Shown here one piece after another: positions 16,984 to 25,336 of a stretch of DNA of 64,000 nucleotides. The position numbers were made by a program, and so were the translations under genes. The notes beneath the pieces are model-generated. The model did not search any database. It was not told where the DNA came from and worked only from the letters and a program-made list of their open reading frames with translations. Each line of letters starts with the position of its first letter. Position 1 is the first letter of the stretch. This stretch comes from Dyadobacter sp. UC 10 (GTDB lineage Bacteria > Bacteroidota > Bacteroidia > Cytophagales > Spirosomataceae): assembly GCF_008369915.1 (NCBI RefSeq), contig NZ_VSRN01000001.1:62001-126000 (forward strand), given 5' to 3'.

Positions 16984-18987
16984 CTACCTGACCATGATCC
17001 GCTTGGTTACAACGCCTGCATTCGTATGGATCCGCATCAGGTAATAGCCTGCCGAAATGCCGTTTAAAGCAAATACGGCCCAATCCTGCTGGTTATATCG
17101 TTTCTCGCCGAGCTTGGCGCCCGAAGTCGAGAACACTTCCAGCAGCTGTATTTTATTTTTGGCAGATACCACATTTACTTCATGCATAGCCGGATTAGGG
17201 AACACATCGAAATTTCCGGCAGCAAGCGTTTCCGTGCCGAGTACATCCTCGCTTAGCTTTTTGTGCCGGATGCTGGTTATCGCAGATTCCGCATGCGCTG
17301 TGGTCGCGCGGATCGAGTAAGTGTACTCCACTCCCTGCCTGGCCGACTTGTCTGCATAAGTGGCTTGCAGCGGTAAATGCAGGATTTCGTGCGAGCCGGC
17401 AGAATCCGGTCCGCCGAATCTTTCCAGTATGTAGCCCGTCGCCCCTGGCAGCTCGTTCCAGCTCAGGATTACACTACCTACCTCGTCCCGGGCCGTCAGC
17501 TTGATCGTGCCCAGGTCGGGGAACGGATAGATTTTGTTGTGGTGAAATGCAAATGCCCTGAAACCTTTATCATTCCGCAAAAAAGGCCCAATGTAAACCC
17601 ACGGAGCTGAAAGCAAACCGGCGTAGTGGTATTTGGAAGGCAGGTACTTGATCAGCGAATCGGGGCCTGCGGTTTTCTTTTCCACGATGATCCTGTTCGC
17701 CTCCGCCCTGCCCGATTTAAGCTTTTGCCATTCCTTATTGAGATAAAAAAAGTCTTTGACCGAATAGTTGGAGACCGGCTCCTGGCTGCCTTCGATGTTA
17801 GTGTTCAATGTGTCGTTGGGATACACCATTTTCTGGTAATCTTCAAAAACCATCGTTATTTCTGTGGAATCTTTGGTTGAATAATATGCCTTTTTCAGGC
17901 TGGGGGATGTGATTTTTTCTTTCTGTCCATAATGATAGTAACCGGCCATATCCGCCAGGTCCCGGCCTAGCTGCAGATATCCTTCCAGTCCGTAGTGAAA
18001 ACCGTTCCACCCTACCGCGCCTAATGCGGCGTATGGTTGGATAACCGGATATTTTTCGCCCAGCAGCCGCTGGTCTTCCCGGAATTGGCCAATGCGGTCG
18101 TCGTAACCGCCTCCGCCGAATAGCGGAAGCTGGAATACATATATCTTTTCAACCATCGGATAATCCTCTTTCCAGTTGTTTACCATTTGTTCAAAACGTG
18201 GCGCCCAGGAAAGCGGATCGGGTGAGGCGGCTTCGTTTTCACCCTGCCAGTAAAAAATTCCTTTCAACGCGGGCAAAAGACCGGATTGGATTGCATAGTT
18301 CAGCAGTACGCCGTAGGGTTTGGAAGCATCAGCATGATCGGCAGGGTTGCGCTCGATGAGCTGGGCAAGGGAAGCACCGGCGAGTGCTCCATTGATCAGA
18401 CAGCTAGGAACACCGAATTTCTCGGACACCCGCTTCTGAAATTCAATCCCAAAAATACCGACACGCGGGCTCAAATCGTTGGATAACCCCCATCCGTTAC
18501 CTTGCGGACCGGTACCAAACGACCGGCAATATTCATTACGATAGGTATAATCCACTTCCCAGGCAACTGCATTCGACTGCCCGTAAATCATGTAAAAATC
18601 ACCTGCGACCACATTTTCACGTTTTACAACCAGTATAGAATCTGTGGCGCTTTTACAGGCATAAATTTCAAATGCATATTCTGCAAGTTCCGATTTAATG
18701 GTCGACTTGATATCGAACGACGCAACTTCGCCAGCGTATTTGAGCGCGCTTTTGTGATAGCCCGTCCTGGCCCCGTTCCTGCTCTTCACCACCGAAATGT
18801 AGGCGTATCCCGCCGACTCTACATTGCCTGCTATTACAATTTCAGCTTCATTACTGTCATTTCGGGCGAAAAGCTGCATACTCGCAGGCAAAGAACTGAA
18901 ATTGACCATCTGGATTTTTTCGGCAGCCGATGGCGTAACACCCTGGAAGAATATAAGGACAATTACAAATAGTAAAGCTTTTTTCAT
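16984..18987 (-). CDS. Secreted sialate O-acetylesterase-like protein with T9SS sorting domain
   Basis: 667 residues with a signal peptide (1-22, ...VTPSAAEKIQ). The SGNH/SASA esterase domain contains the nucleophile block YGQSNAVAWE near 155, NGALAGASLAQLI, the YWQGENEA motif and a FHYGLEGYLQLG region that should carry the distal His. A fibronectin-III-like domain follows (SVILSWNELPGATGYILERFG), then a C-terminal type A T9SS sorting domain (VFPNPAMHEVNVVS ... GYYLMRIHTNAGVVTKRIMV). It should therefore be secreted through type IX secretion and anchored at the surface. Removal of O-acetyl groups from glycans is the family role; the exact substrate is unknown. Confidence 0.85.
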   Translation of the reverse strand: MKKALLFVIVLIFFQGVTPSAAEKIQMVNFSSLPASMQLFARNDSNEAEIVIAGNVESAGYAYISVVKSRNGARTGYHKSALKYAGEVASFDIKSTIKSELAEYAFEIYACKSATDSILVVKRENVVAGDFYMIYGQSNAVAWEVDYTYRNEYCRSFGTGPQGNGWGLSNDLSPRVGIFGIEFQKRVSEKFGVPSCLINGALAGASLAQLIERNPADHADASKPYGVLLNYAIQSGLLPALKGIFYWQGENEAASPDPLSWAPRFEQMVNNWKEDYPMVEKIYVFQLPLFGGGGYDDRIGQFREDQRLLGEKYPVIQPYAALGAVGWNGFHYGLEGYLQLGRDLADMAGYYHYGQKEKITSPSLKKAYYSTKDSTEITMVFEDYQKMVYPNDTLNTNIEGSQEPVSNYSVKDFFYLNKEWQKLKSGRAEANRIIVEKKTAGPDSLIKYLPSKYHYAGLLSAPWVYIGPFLRNDKGFRAFAFHHNKIYPFPDLGTIKLTARDEVGSVILSWNELPGATGYILERFGGPDSAGSHEILHLPLQATYADKSARQGVEYTYSIRATTAHAESAITSIRHKKLSEDVLGTETLAAGNFDVFPNPAMHEVNVVSAKNKIQLLEVFSTSGAKLGEKRYNQQDWAVFALNGISAGYYLMRIHTNAGVVTKRIMVR

Positions 18988-19018
18988 GAACGCTGGTCAT
19001 TTTAGTTGAGGTGCTTAA

Positions 19019-19048
19019 CAAACTTATAATAAAGGAATTATATATCAA
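19019..19048 (-). promoter_or_regulatory. Promoter of the esterase gene, Bacteroidota type
   Basis: Minus strand TTG (19048-19046), a 19-base spacer and TAAGTTTG (19026-19019) match the TTTG/TAnnTTTG consensus. It lies about 30 bases upstream of the start codon at 18987. Confidence 0.6.
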
Positions 19049-19094
19049 TGCAATGTGACTAACGGTTTATGGGAAAACGCCTGTTTTGATTTTG

Positions 19095-19102
19095 TATCTT
19101 TG
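19095..19102 (+). promoter_or_regulatory. queE -7 element TATCTTTG, leaderless start
   Basis: A perfect TAnnTTTG element lies four bases upstream of the queE ATG at 19107. The -33 part is weak (GTTTA around 19066). The arrangement TTTGCAGCATG closely copies that of mnmE (TTTGCAGGATG). Confidence 0.6.
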
Positions 19103-19106
19103 CAGC

Positions 19107-19733
19107 ATGTTAACCGAAACTTTACCAATTCAGACAATCACGCTTCCTGTTATGGAGGCATTTTACACGTTGCAGGGCGAGGGGCAGCATAGTGGGCGGG
19201 CTGCCTATTTTATCCGGTTGGGCGGCTGCGAAGTAGGCTGTCACTGGTGTGATGTAAAAGAATCCTGGGACGCAAACCTGCATCCGAAATACACAATCGA
19301 CGCTATTGTTGACGGCGCATTGCAACATCCCGGCCGACTGGCTGTGATCACCGGTGGTGAGCCGCTGATGTATAACCTCGACAATCTTACGGGTGCTTTG
19401 CAGCAGGCAGGCTTTAAAACCAATATAGAAACGTCGGGCGTTTATCCGTTTACGGGACGATGGGACTGGGTTTGCTTTTCTCCTAAAAAATTCAAAACGC
19501 CACATAGCGATATTTACAGTCAGGCCGACGAATTGAAGGTAATTATTTACAACAAAAGTGACTTTGATTTCGCCGAAGAACACGCAGCCCTGGTTTCCGA
19601 TCAGTGTTCGCTGCTGATGCAGCCGGAATGGAGTAAGCACGACATCATGCTGCCTTTGATTATTGACTATATCAAAGACAATCCGAAATGGAAAATGTCG
19701 TTACAAACTCACAAATTTATGAACATTCCATAA
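19107..19733 (+). CDS. queE: 7-carboxy-7-deazaguanine synthase QueE
   Basis: 208 residues, a radical SAM enzyme making 7-carboxy-7-deazaguanine in the queuosine pathway. The cluster-binding motif is C41-x3-C45-x2-C48 (CEVGCHWC), preceded by the family signature FYTLQGEGQHSGR, with ITGGEPLM for SAM binding and the conserved ETSGVYPF later. An upstream TTG at 19086 is in frame, but the ATG at 19107 sits right after a clear -7 element, so I take the ATG. The stop codon overlaps the start of the next gene by one base (TAATG). Confidence 0.95.
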   Translation: MLTETLPIQTITLPVMEAFYTLQGEGQHSGRAAYFIRLGGCEVGCHWCDVKESWDANLHPKYTIDAIVDGALQHPGRLAVITGGEPLMYNLDNLTGALQQAGFKTNIETSGVYPFTGRWDWVCFSPKKFKTPHSDIYSQADELKVIIYNKSDFDFAEEHAALVSDQCSLLMQPEWSKHDIMLPLIIDYIKDNPKWKMSLQTHKFMNIP

Positions 19734-21649
19734 TGCGTCGGGCAGCTTTTATCGTCATCATTCTCTTTCTGTCAGGATTTTACACCCTTCACGCGCAAGA
19801 GGCGACATTATCCAAAAAGGGCCGGGAGAATTACGATAAGGCGCAGAAAGCGTGGCAGCAGAGACAGCTGGGAGAAGCGATCATTCTTTTCGAAAAAGTG
19901 CTCGCCGAAAATCCAAAAAACTACGATGTTAACTTGCGACTGGCGCAGATCTACGATTTGCAGCGAAACACCGATTTAACCAGAAAATACTACGCTGCCG
20001 CGATCGCCATTAAGCCCGAAGCGGCGCAGTCGGCTCCTGCGTTTCAGTGGCTCGGCAGATATTACTTCCAATCAGAGCAGTACGATTCGGCTCAGGTATT
20101 TTTCGAAAATGCTTTAAAACTTTTCCCGCCCAAATCCAGTTTGTCGAGGCTGGCGGAAAAGTCTGTCATTTCTTCCAAATTTGCCCGGGAAGCAATAAAA
20201 AAACCGCTACGCATTCAGAAAAAGTCGATGGGCGACACGGTCAATTTTCTCAGGACCCAGTACTTTCCAGTGATGACGGCCGATAATGAAACTCTCATAT
20301 TTACAGGACTGACAGAAGATCGGGACGAGAACATTTATATTACAAAACGAAAAAAAGATGGTCACGCCACGCTTGGCTGGGACAAGCCAGAGGAAATATC
20401 CTCATCGATCAACACCATTAATAATGAAGGAACATGCAGCGTTTCGGCCGACGGGCGTACGCTTGTTTTTACTGCCTGCAACCGGCCCGATGGATATGGA
20501 AGCTGCGACTTGTATATAGCTCAAAAAGAAGGCGCTCAATGGAGCGCCCCGGTCAACCTCGGCCAGCAGGTCAACACCCGAGACTGGGAATCCCAACCTT
20601 CCTTATCAGCGGATGGGCATACTTTATACTTTGCTTCCGAGCGCAAGGACGGTCAGGGAAAAAGGGATATCTGGGTAACCACGCTTGATGACAAAAAGCA
20701 ATGGTCGGTCCCCAGTAACCTCGGCCCTGCTATTAATACTTCGGATGACGAAAATGCGCCTTTCATCCACGCCAACGGCCGCACGCTTTTCTACGCCTCG
20801 AATGGTCTGCCTGGCATGGGAGGATTTGACATTTTTGTTTCTCAAAGGATCGATACGGTCTGGTCAGAGCCCAAAAATCTAGGGTACCCTATTAACACCG
20901 CCGCCGAGCAGGTCGGACTTTTCATTGCTTCCGACGGGCGCACTGCCTACTATACCGACGATACTTCCGACCGTGGAAAGGGTCGTTCACTTCTTTACAG
21001 CTTCGAAATGCCTGAATCGCTGCAAAAAATGATCATTCCTGCGCGTTACGCAAAAGGCAGGATCACAGATAAGAAGACGGGACAGCCCCTCGCGTCAGAA
21101 ATCGACCTCTTTGACCTCAAAACGCAACAGAAAGTAGGCGCTTTTTCGTCCGACAGTAAAACCGGAACGTTTCTGACAGTACTCAATAATGGCGGCGAAT
21201 ATGCCTTTTATGTGTCCAAGGCAGGTTACCTTTTCAAAAGTCTTTCGTTCTCGGTAAATGATTCTGTTTCTTTCGTAGACCTGGAAATTCCGTTGGAGGC
21301 AATTGAAAAAGACCGGGCAGAAGTATTGAACAATATATTTTTCCAGACCGGCAAGTACGAGCTCGACGAAAAATCGAAGGTCGAGCTTGACAAGATGGTG
21401 GATTTTTTGAACCGAAATAAAACCATTAAAATTGAAATTTCCGGACATACCGACGATGTCGGATCTGATGCAGAGAACATGGAGCTCTCCAAGAGGCGCG
21501 CGCAATCTGTTCAGGAGTATTTGCACAAATCCGGTATTGTAACCGAACGCACCTCGTCGAAAGGTTACGGAGAAACCAAACCCGTCGCGTCCAACGATTC
21601 GGATGAAAACCGCCAGAAGAACAGGCGGATAGAGTGGCGCATACTTTGA
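19733..21649 (+). CDS. PorE-like outer-membrane protein: TPR, PD40 propeller, regulatory domain, OmpA
   Basis: 638 residues. A signal peptide (MRRAAFIVIILFLSGF...LHAQ) is followed by TPR repeats (about 30-150) and WD40-like PD40 repeats (about 185-430) with recurring SADGRTLVFTA, SADGHTLYFAS and HANGRTLFYAS motifs. Then come a carboxypeptidase-regulatory-like domain (about 440-520) and a C-terminal OmpA domain (NNIFFQTGKYELDEKS ... SGHTDDVGSDAEN ... SKRRAQSVQEYL). This architecture is that of PorE, the type IX secretion component bridging peptidoglycan and the secretion machinery. Paralogues with other roles exist, so the assignment to the T9SS itself is probable, not certain. Its start overlaps the queE stop. 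Confidence 0.85.
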   Translation: MRRAAFIVIILFLSGFYTLHAQEATLSKKGRENYDKAQKAWQQRQLGEAIILFEKVLAENPKNYDVNLRLAQIYDLQRNTDLTRKYYAAAIAIKPEAAQSAPAFQWLGRYYFQSEQYDSAQVFFENALKLFPPKSSLSRLAEKSVISSKFAREAIKKPLRIQKKSMGDTVNFLRTQYFPVMTADNETLIFTGLTEDRDENIYITKRKKDGHATLGWDKPEEISSSINTINNEGTCSVSADGRTLVFTACNRPDGYGSCDLYIAQKEGAQWSAPVNLGQQVNTRDWESQPSLSADGHTLYFASERKDGQGKRDIWVTTLDDKKQWSVPSNLGPAINTSDDENAPFIHANGRTLFYASNGLPGMGGFDIFVSQRIDTVWSEPKNLGYPINTAAEQVGLFIASDGRTAYYTDDTSDRGKGRSLLYSFEMPESLQKMIIPARYAKGRITDKKTGQPLASEIDLFDLKTQQKVGAFSSDSKTGTFLTVLNNGGEYAFYVSKAGYLFKSLSFSVNDSVSFVDLEIPLEAIEKDRAEVLNNIFFQTGKYELDEKSKVELDKMVDFLNRNKTIKIEISGHTDDVGSDAENMELSKRRAQSVQEYLHKSGIVTERTSSKGYGETKPVASNDSDENRQKNRRIEWRIL

Positions 21650-21660
21650 CAGACTTGCAT

Positions 21661-21749
21661 AAAGGAGTGAAATTTCGCACTTTTGTCAATCTGCCTTTGT
21701 TGTATTGATTGAATGCCTTACGGGCATTTTTTATTTCACACACTCCTTT
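21661..21749 (+). terminator. Nested inverted repeats with intrinsic terminator between the OmpA gene and trxB
   Basis: An inner hairpin (AATGCC 21712-21717 with GGCATT 21723-21728) runs into a T run to 21732, a typical terminator for the upstream gene. It is enclosed by a 9-bp inverted repeat AAAGGAGTG (21661-21669) with CACTCCTTT (21741-21749). Confidence 0.65.
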
Positions 21750-21808
21750 TTCAATCTGTTTGAAGTTAAGATTTTTACATTCGTTATTTACATAAGTTGT
21801 TGCTATCC

Positions 21809-22771
21809 ATGTCATCTGAGAAAGTTTCTTGCCTGATTATCGGCTCCGGCCCTGCCGGTTACACTGCCGCCATATATGCATCCAGAGCAGGCTTAAATCC
21901 TGTACTTTACCAAGGCGCCCAACCGGGCGGCCAGCTTACCATTACCACCGAGGTGGACAATTATCCGGGTTATCCCGATGGAATTACGGGACCTGAAATG
22001 ATGATCCATTTCGAAAAACAAGCCAAAAGATTCGGGACCGATGTCCGTTACGGAATGGCTACCGAGGTTGACTTCACGTCATACCCGCACAAAGTGATCA
22101 TTGACAACAAACACGAGATCATTGCAGACTCGGTGATTGTTTCCACCGGTGCTTCGGCCAAATGGCTGGGAATCGAAGGAGAAGAAAGGCTGAACGGAAG
22201 GGGCGTTTCTGCCTGCGCGGTTTGTGACGGGTTCTTTTTCCGCGGCCAGGATGTAGTAGTAGTCGGCGCGGGGGATACTGCTGCCGAAGAAGCGAGCTAT
22301 CTTGCCAAATTGTGCCGGAAAGTGTACCTGCTTGTACGTCGCGACGAAATGCGTGCATCGAAGATCATGCAGAAAAGAATTGAAATGTTACCAAATATCG
22401 AGGTTTTGTGGAATACGGAAACTGTGAAACTGAATGGAGAAGAAGGCCTCGAATCGGTGTTGGTAAAAAATAATAAAACCGGCGAGGAGCAACTTTTAGA
22501 TGTAACCGGTTTCTTTGTTGCAATCGGGCACAAGCCTAACACAGATATCTTCAAGGGATACCTGCATATGGACGAAACCGGTTATATTCAGACCATCAAA
22601 GGAAGTTCCTGCACCAATATTAAAGGGGTATTCGCTTGTGGTGACGCGCAGGATAATGTGTACAGACAAGCGATTACCGCAGCGGGAACCGGTTGCATGG
22701 CCGCTTTGGACGCAGAAAGATTTTTAATGGAAAGAGAAGTTGAAGTAATTATCGAAGAAACGACAGCTTAA
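21809..22771 (+). CDS. trxB: Thioredoxin-disulfide reductase
   Basis: 320 residues, normal for the low-molecular-weight enzyme. The FAD-binding GSGPAGYTAAIYASRAG lies at the N-terminus, the NADPH-binding GAGDTAAEEASYLA in the middle, and the redox-active pair C136-A-V-C139 is followed by DG. The C-terminal GVFACGDAQDN motif binds FAD. It reduces thioredoxin with NADPH in the cytoplasm. An in-frame TTG at 21797 exists, but the ATG at 21809 gives the usual MSSEKVSCLIIG start. Confidence 0.97.
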   Translation: MSSEKVSCLIIGSGPAGYTAAIYASRAGLNPVLYQGAQPGGQLTITTEVDNYPGYPDGITGPEMMIHFEKQAKRFGTDVRYGMATEVDFTSYPHKVIIDNKHEIIADSVIVSTGASAKWLGIEGEERLNGRGVSACAVCDGFFFRGQDVVVVGAGDTAAEEASYLAKLCRKVYLLVRRDEMRASKIMQKRIEMLPNIEVLWNTETVKLNGEEGLESVLVKNNKTGEEQLLDVTGFFVAIGHKPNTDIFKGYLHMDETGYIQTIKGSSCTNIKGVFACGDAQDNVYRQAITAAGTGCMAALDAERFLMEREVEVIIEETTA

Positions 22772-22796
22772 TTATTTGCCCAACCCCTAAAATTTA

Positions 22797-22835
22797 GTCA
22801 GACTACATGCATATTCATTTTGCATGTAGTCTGAC
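22797..22835 (+). terminator. Perfect 15-bp hairpin just before the M23 peptidase gene
   Basis: Arms 22797-22811 and 22821-22835 are exact reverse complements with a 9-base loop, followed by CCATTTTTAAAT and then the ATG at 22848, only 12 bases away. It can act as the trxB terminator, but the short distance to the next start also allows attenuation or translational control. Confidence 0.75.
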
Positions 22836-22847
22836 CCATTTTTAAAT

Positions 22848-23927
22848 ATGAAAGTAAAGCTTATTGTAAGTTTGCTGATGATAGTGTGTTTGATTTCATG
22901 GAACACGCAAGCCCAAGAGCGAGGTAAATTCAGAAGAAACCCAAAAATAAACCAGTCCGGAAACAATGCCAACGAAGGACCTGTAAGCAAAGCAGCTGTT
23001 CCTCAGCCTGAGGACGAATATGAAGTGGAAACTTCCAATCTGAGATTTCAAAACCAATTTGAACCCGTCAAACCACTTAATCCGACCGTAAACGAAGATA
23101 CAACCACCATTGATGAAGGCGACACAGAGGTTGTAGAGGTTGTCGATTCTTTACAGGTGGGCGATGAATGGGTTAAGGCGGCAGAGTATTATGTAATCTG
23201 GGACGCTCGCACGATTAATCCCTACGGTTTGAACCCGCTGGAATTCGACGAGCCTGTCGATCTTACACTTTATAACGAGGCGCTCAACCGCAAATGGAGC
23301 ACCCCCATGGAAAAAACTCCGACAACATCGAATTTCAGTTACCGGTGGGGAAGATGGCATAATGGGACAGACCTCGATCTGGAAACCGGTGATACGGTAC
23401 GCAGCACTTTCGACGGAATGGTACGCATTGTCGCATGGGACGGCTCTGGATACGGTCGTTTTGTTGTAGTCAGGCACTACAATGGTCTCGAGACCCTTTA
23501 TGGTCACTTGTCCAAACAAACGGTTGAGTCGGGCCAGGTTGTAAAAGCAGGTGAAATGATTGGCTTAGGTGGAAATACCGGCCGCAGCTCCGGCTCTCAT
23601 TTACACTATGAAAACCGTTATGAAGGCAATCCATTCGATCCCAGGCACATTTTTGACTGGGACAACAAAACCATAAAATCCGATCACTTTATATTGACCA
23701 GCAGCGTTTGGGATCACCTACGCGGTAAATCAAACAAGAGTGAATTTGAGTCAGGGGATGCAGCGCCTGTTGCTTACCGCCGCTCAGTGCTACACAAAGT
23801 CCGCCCGGGCGACACGCTTGGTGCAATTGCAGAACGTTACGGGGTAAGCATTTCTTCCATCGCGCGGCGTAACCGCATGTCGGCCAGGTCTACTTTAAGA
23901 ATTGGTCAGAAACTCCGCATTAAATAA
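22848..23927 (+). CDS. Secreted M23 family metallopeptidase with LysM domain
   Basis: 359 residues. A signal peptide (about 1-23, ...SWNTQAQE) is followed by a low-complexity acidic linker (about 30-110). The LytM/M23 peptidase domain (about 150-265) has the zinc ligands H171 and D175 in WHNGTDLD and the H251-L-H253 pair in SHLHYE, with the family block VRHYNGLETLYGHLS. A LysM peptidoglycan-binding repeat ends the protein (HKVRPGDTLGAIAERYGVS). All catalytic positions are present, so it is probably an active endopeptidase cutting peptide cross-links in the periplasm rather than a degenerate activator. Confidence 0.93.
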   Translation: MKVKLIVSLLMIVCLISWNTQAQERGKFRRNPKINQSGNNANEGPVSKAAVPQPEDEYEVETSNLRFQNQFEPVKPLNPTVNEDTTTIDEGDTEVVEVVDSLQVGDEWVKAAEYYVIWDARTINPYGLNPLEFDEPVDLTLYNEALNRKWSTPMEKTPTTSNFSYRWGRWHNGTDLDLETGDTVRSTFDGMVRIVAWDGSGYGRFVVVRHYNGLETLYGHLSKQTVESGQVVKAGEMIGLGGNTGRSSGSHLHYENRYEGNPFDPRHIFDWDNKTIKSDHFILTSSVWDHLRGKSNKSEFESGDAAPVAYRRSVLHKVRPGDTLGAIAERYGVSISSIARRNRMSARSTLRIGQKLRIK

Positions 23928-23936
23928 CCTCATCCT

Positions 23937-24665
23937 ATGAAACTGGATATTTTAGCCATCACTGCCCACCCCGACGATGTGGAGCTGTGCTGTGCAGGAA
24001 CGCTTTTGTCCCAAATGGCTTTGGGCAAAAAGGTCGGTATTGTTGACCTTACCCGTGGCGAGCTGGGTACCCGGGGAACGCCGGAGGGAAGGATCCAGGA
24101 AGGAAAAGACGCCGCTGAAATTCTTGGCGTTTCGGTCAGGGAGAATGTAGGGTTGGCAGATGGATTTTTTTTAAACAATGAAGAGCATCAAAAAGCGATC
24201 ATTCCCTTTATCAGAAAATATCAGCCCGATATTGTGATAACCAATGCGATCGACGACCGGCATCCCGATCACGGGCGGGGCGGCAAACTGGTTGCAGACA
24301 GCTGTTTTTATTCGGGTTTAAGAATGATCAAAACCTTCGACGAGCAAGGGAATGAACAGGAAGCCTGGCGTCCAAGATTGGTCTTCCATGCTATTCAGGA
24401 CAGGTATATCAAGCCCGACTTTGTGATTGACATCACCGCGTTTCACGACCGGAAAATAGAAGCGATCCGGGCATTCAAAAGTCAGTTCCATATTCCTGAA
24501 TATAAAGTCGAGGGCGAGCCCCAGAGCTACATATCCTCTCCCGAATTCCTGGAATTCATCATTGCCCGGGCGCGCGAAATGGGACATGGGGTCGGCGCTA
24601 CGTTCGGGGAAGGATTTACAACTTCCAGAATGCTAGGAGTGAAAGATCTTTCTGTATTCATTTGA
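23937..24665 (+). CDS. bshB1: Bacillithiol biosynthesis deacetylase BshB1
   Basis: 242 residues of the LmbE/PIG-L deacetylase family. The zinc site is visible as A10-H11-P-D-D14 at the N-terminus and H109-P-D-H112 in IDDRHPDHGRG. The segment LTRGELGTRGTPEGR and the C-terminal GEGFTTSRMLGVKDL are characteristic of BshB1 in Bacteroidota. It removes the acetyl group from GlcNAc-malate during bacillithiol synthesis. It starts nine bases after the M23 gene and is probably in the same transcript. Confidence 0.93.
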   Translation: MKLDILAITAHPDDVELCCAGTLLSQMALGKKVGIVDLTRGELGTRGTPEGRIQEGKDAAEILGVSVRENVGLADGFFLNNEEHQKAIIPFIRKYQPDIVITNAIDDRHPDHGRGGKLVADSCFYSGLRMIKTFDEQGNEQEAWRPRLVFHAIQDRYIKPDFVIDITAFHDRKIEAIRAFKSQFHIPEYKVEGEPQSYISSPEFLEFIIARAREMGHGVGATFGEGFTTSRMLGVKDLSVFI

Positions 24666-24760
24666 CTTTTTCCCAGATAAAATTGTTGCATAATCACCAC
24701 CAGAAACAACTGTCTGCTGGATTTTATCGTATATAAGGAAAATCAAAAAATCAGTAGGAT

Positions 24761-25327
24761 ATGAAAAATACAGTAGTGCTTGTGATGTCGGGAATGCTGA
24801 TGCTGTTGCTTCAAAATTGCTATGGACAGTCGGCTTCGAAACAAAGCGAGCAGAAAAAAGCGACCGAGTATTCGCGGACAGACTCTGCTCCGGTTAACAA
24901 GAGCAACCAGGACTGGCAGAAGATACTTTCACCGGAGGTTTATGAAGTAGCCCGGCTGAAAGGGACCGAAAGGCCTTTCACGAGCGCCTACGAACATTCC
25001 AAAGAAGTAGGCACATTCTATTGTGCCGTGTGCGGCAATGCGTTGTTCAAAAGTGACGCCAAATACGAGAGCGGCTGCGGCTGGCCAAGCTTCTTTGAAC
25101 CTATCAATAAAAAATCGATCATTGAGGCCAAAGACAACAGCCACGGCATGCGCCGGATTGAGGTCATGTGCGGTCGGTGCAAGTCGCACTTAGGGCACGT
25201 GTTCGATGATGGTCCACCTCCTACCGGCCTTCGCTACTGCATCAACGGTGTAGTACTGGATTTTGAAAAAGCTAAGACTGCGGAGAAAAAATACAGTGCA
25301 GGCAAAAAAGCCAATTCCGGAAGCTAG
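24761..25327 (+). CDS. msrB: Peptide-methionine (R)-S-oxide reductase, exported
   Basis: 188 residues. The MsrB domain (about 50-180) carries both zinc CxxC pairs (CAVC near 83-86 and CGRC near 141-144), the GCGWPSFF motif, GHVFDDGPPPTGLRYC, and the catalytic Cys160 in RYCING. The usual RYCINSASLDF is here RYCINGVVLDF. A hydrophobic N-terminus (MKNTVVLVMSGMLMLLLQNCYGQ) points to export; QNC is a poor lipobox, so cleavage after YGQ is as likely as lipidation. It repairs oxidised methionine, probably in the periplasm. Confidence 0.92.
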   Translation: MKNTVVLVMSGMLMLLLQNCYGQSASKQSEQKKATEYSRTDSAPVNKSNQDWQKILSPEVYEVARLKGTERPFTSAYEHSKEVGTFYCAVCGNALFKSDAKYESGCGWPSFFEPINKKSIIEAKDNSHGMRRIEVMCGRCKSHLGHVFDDGPPPTGLRYCINGVVLDFEKAKTAEKKYSAGKKANSGS

Positions 25328-25336
25328 TCAAGTCTG

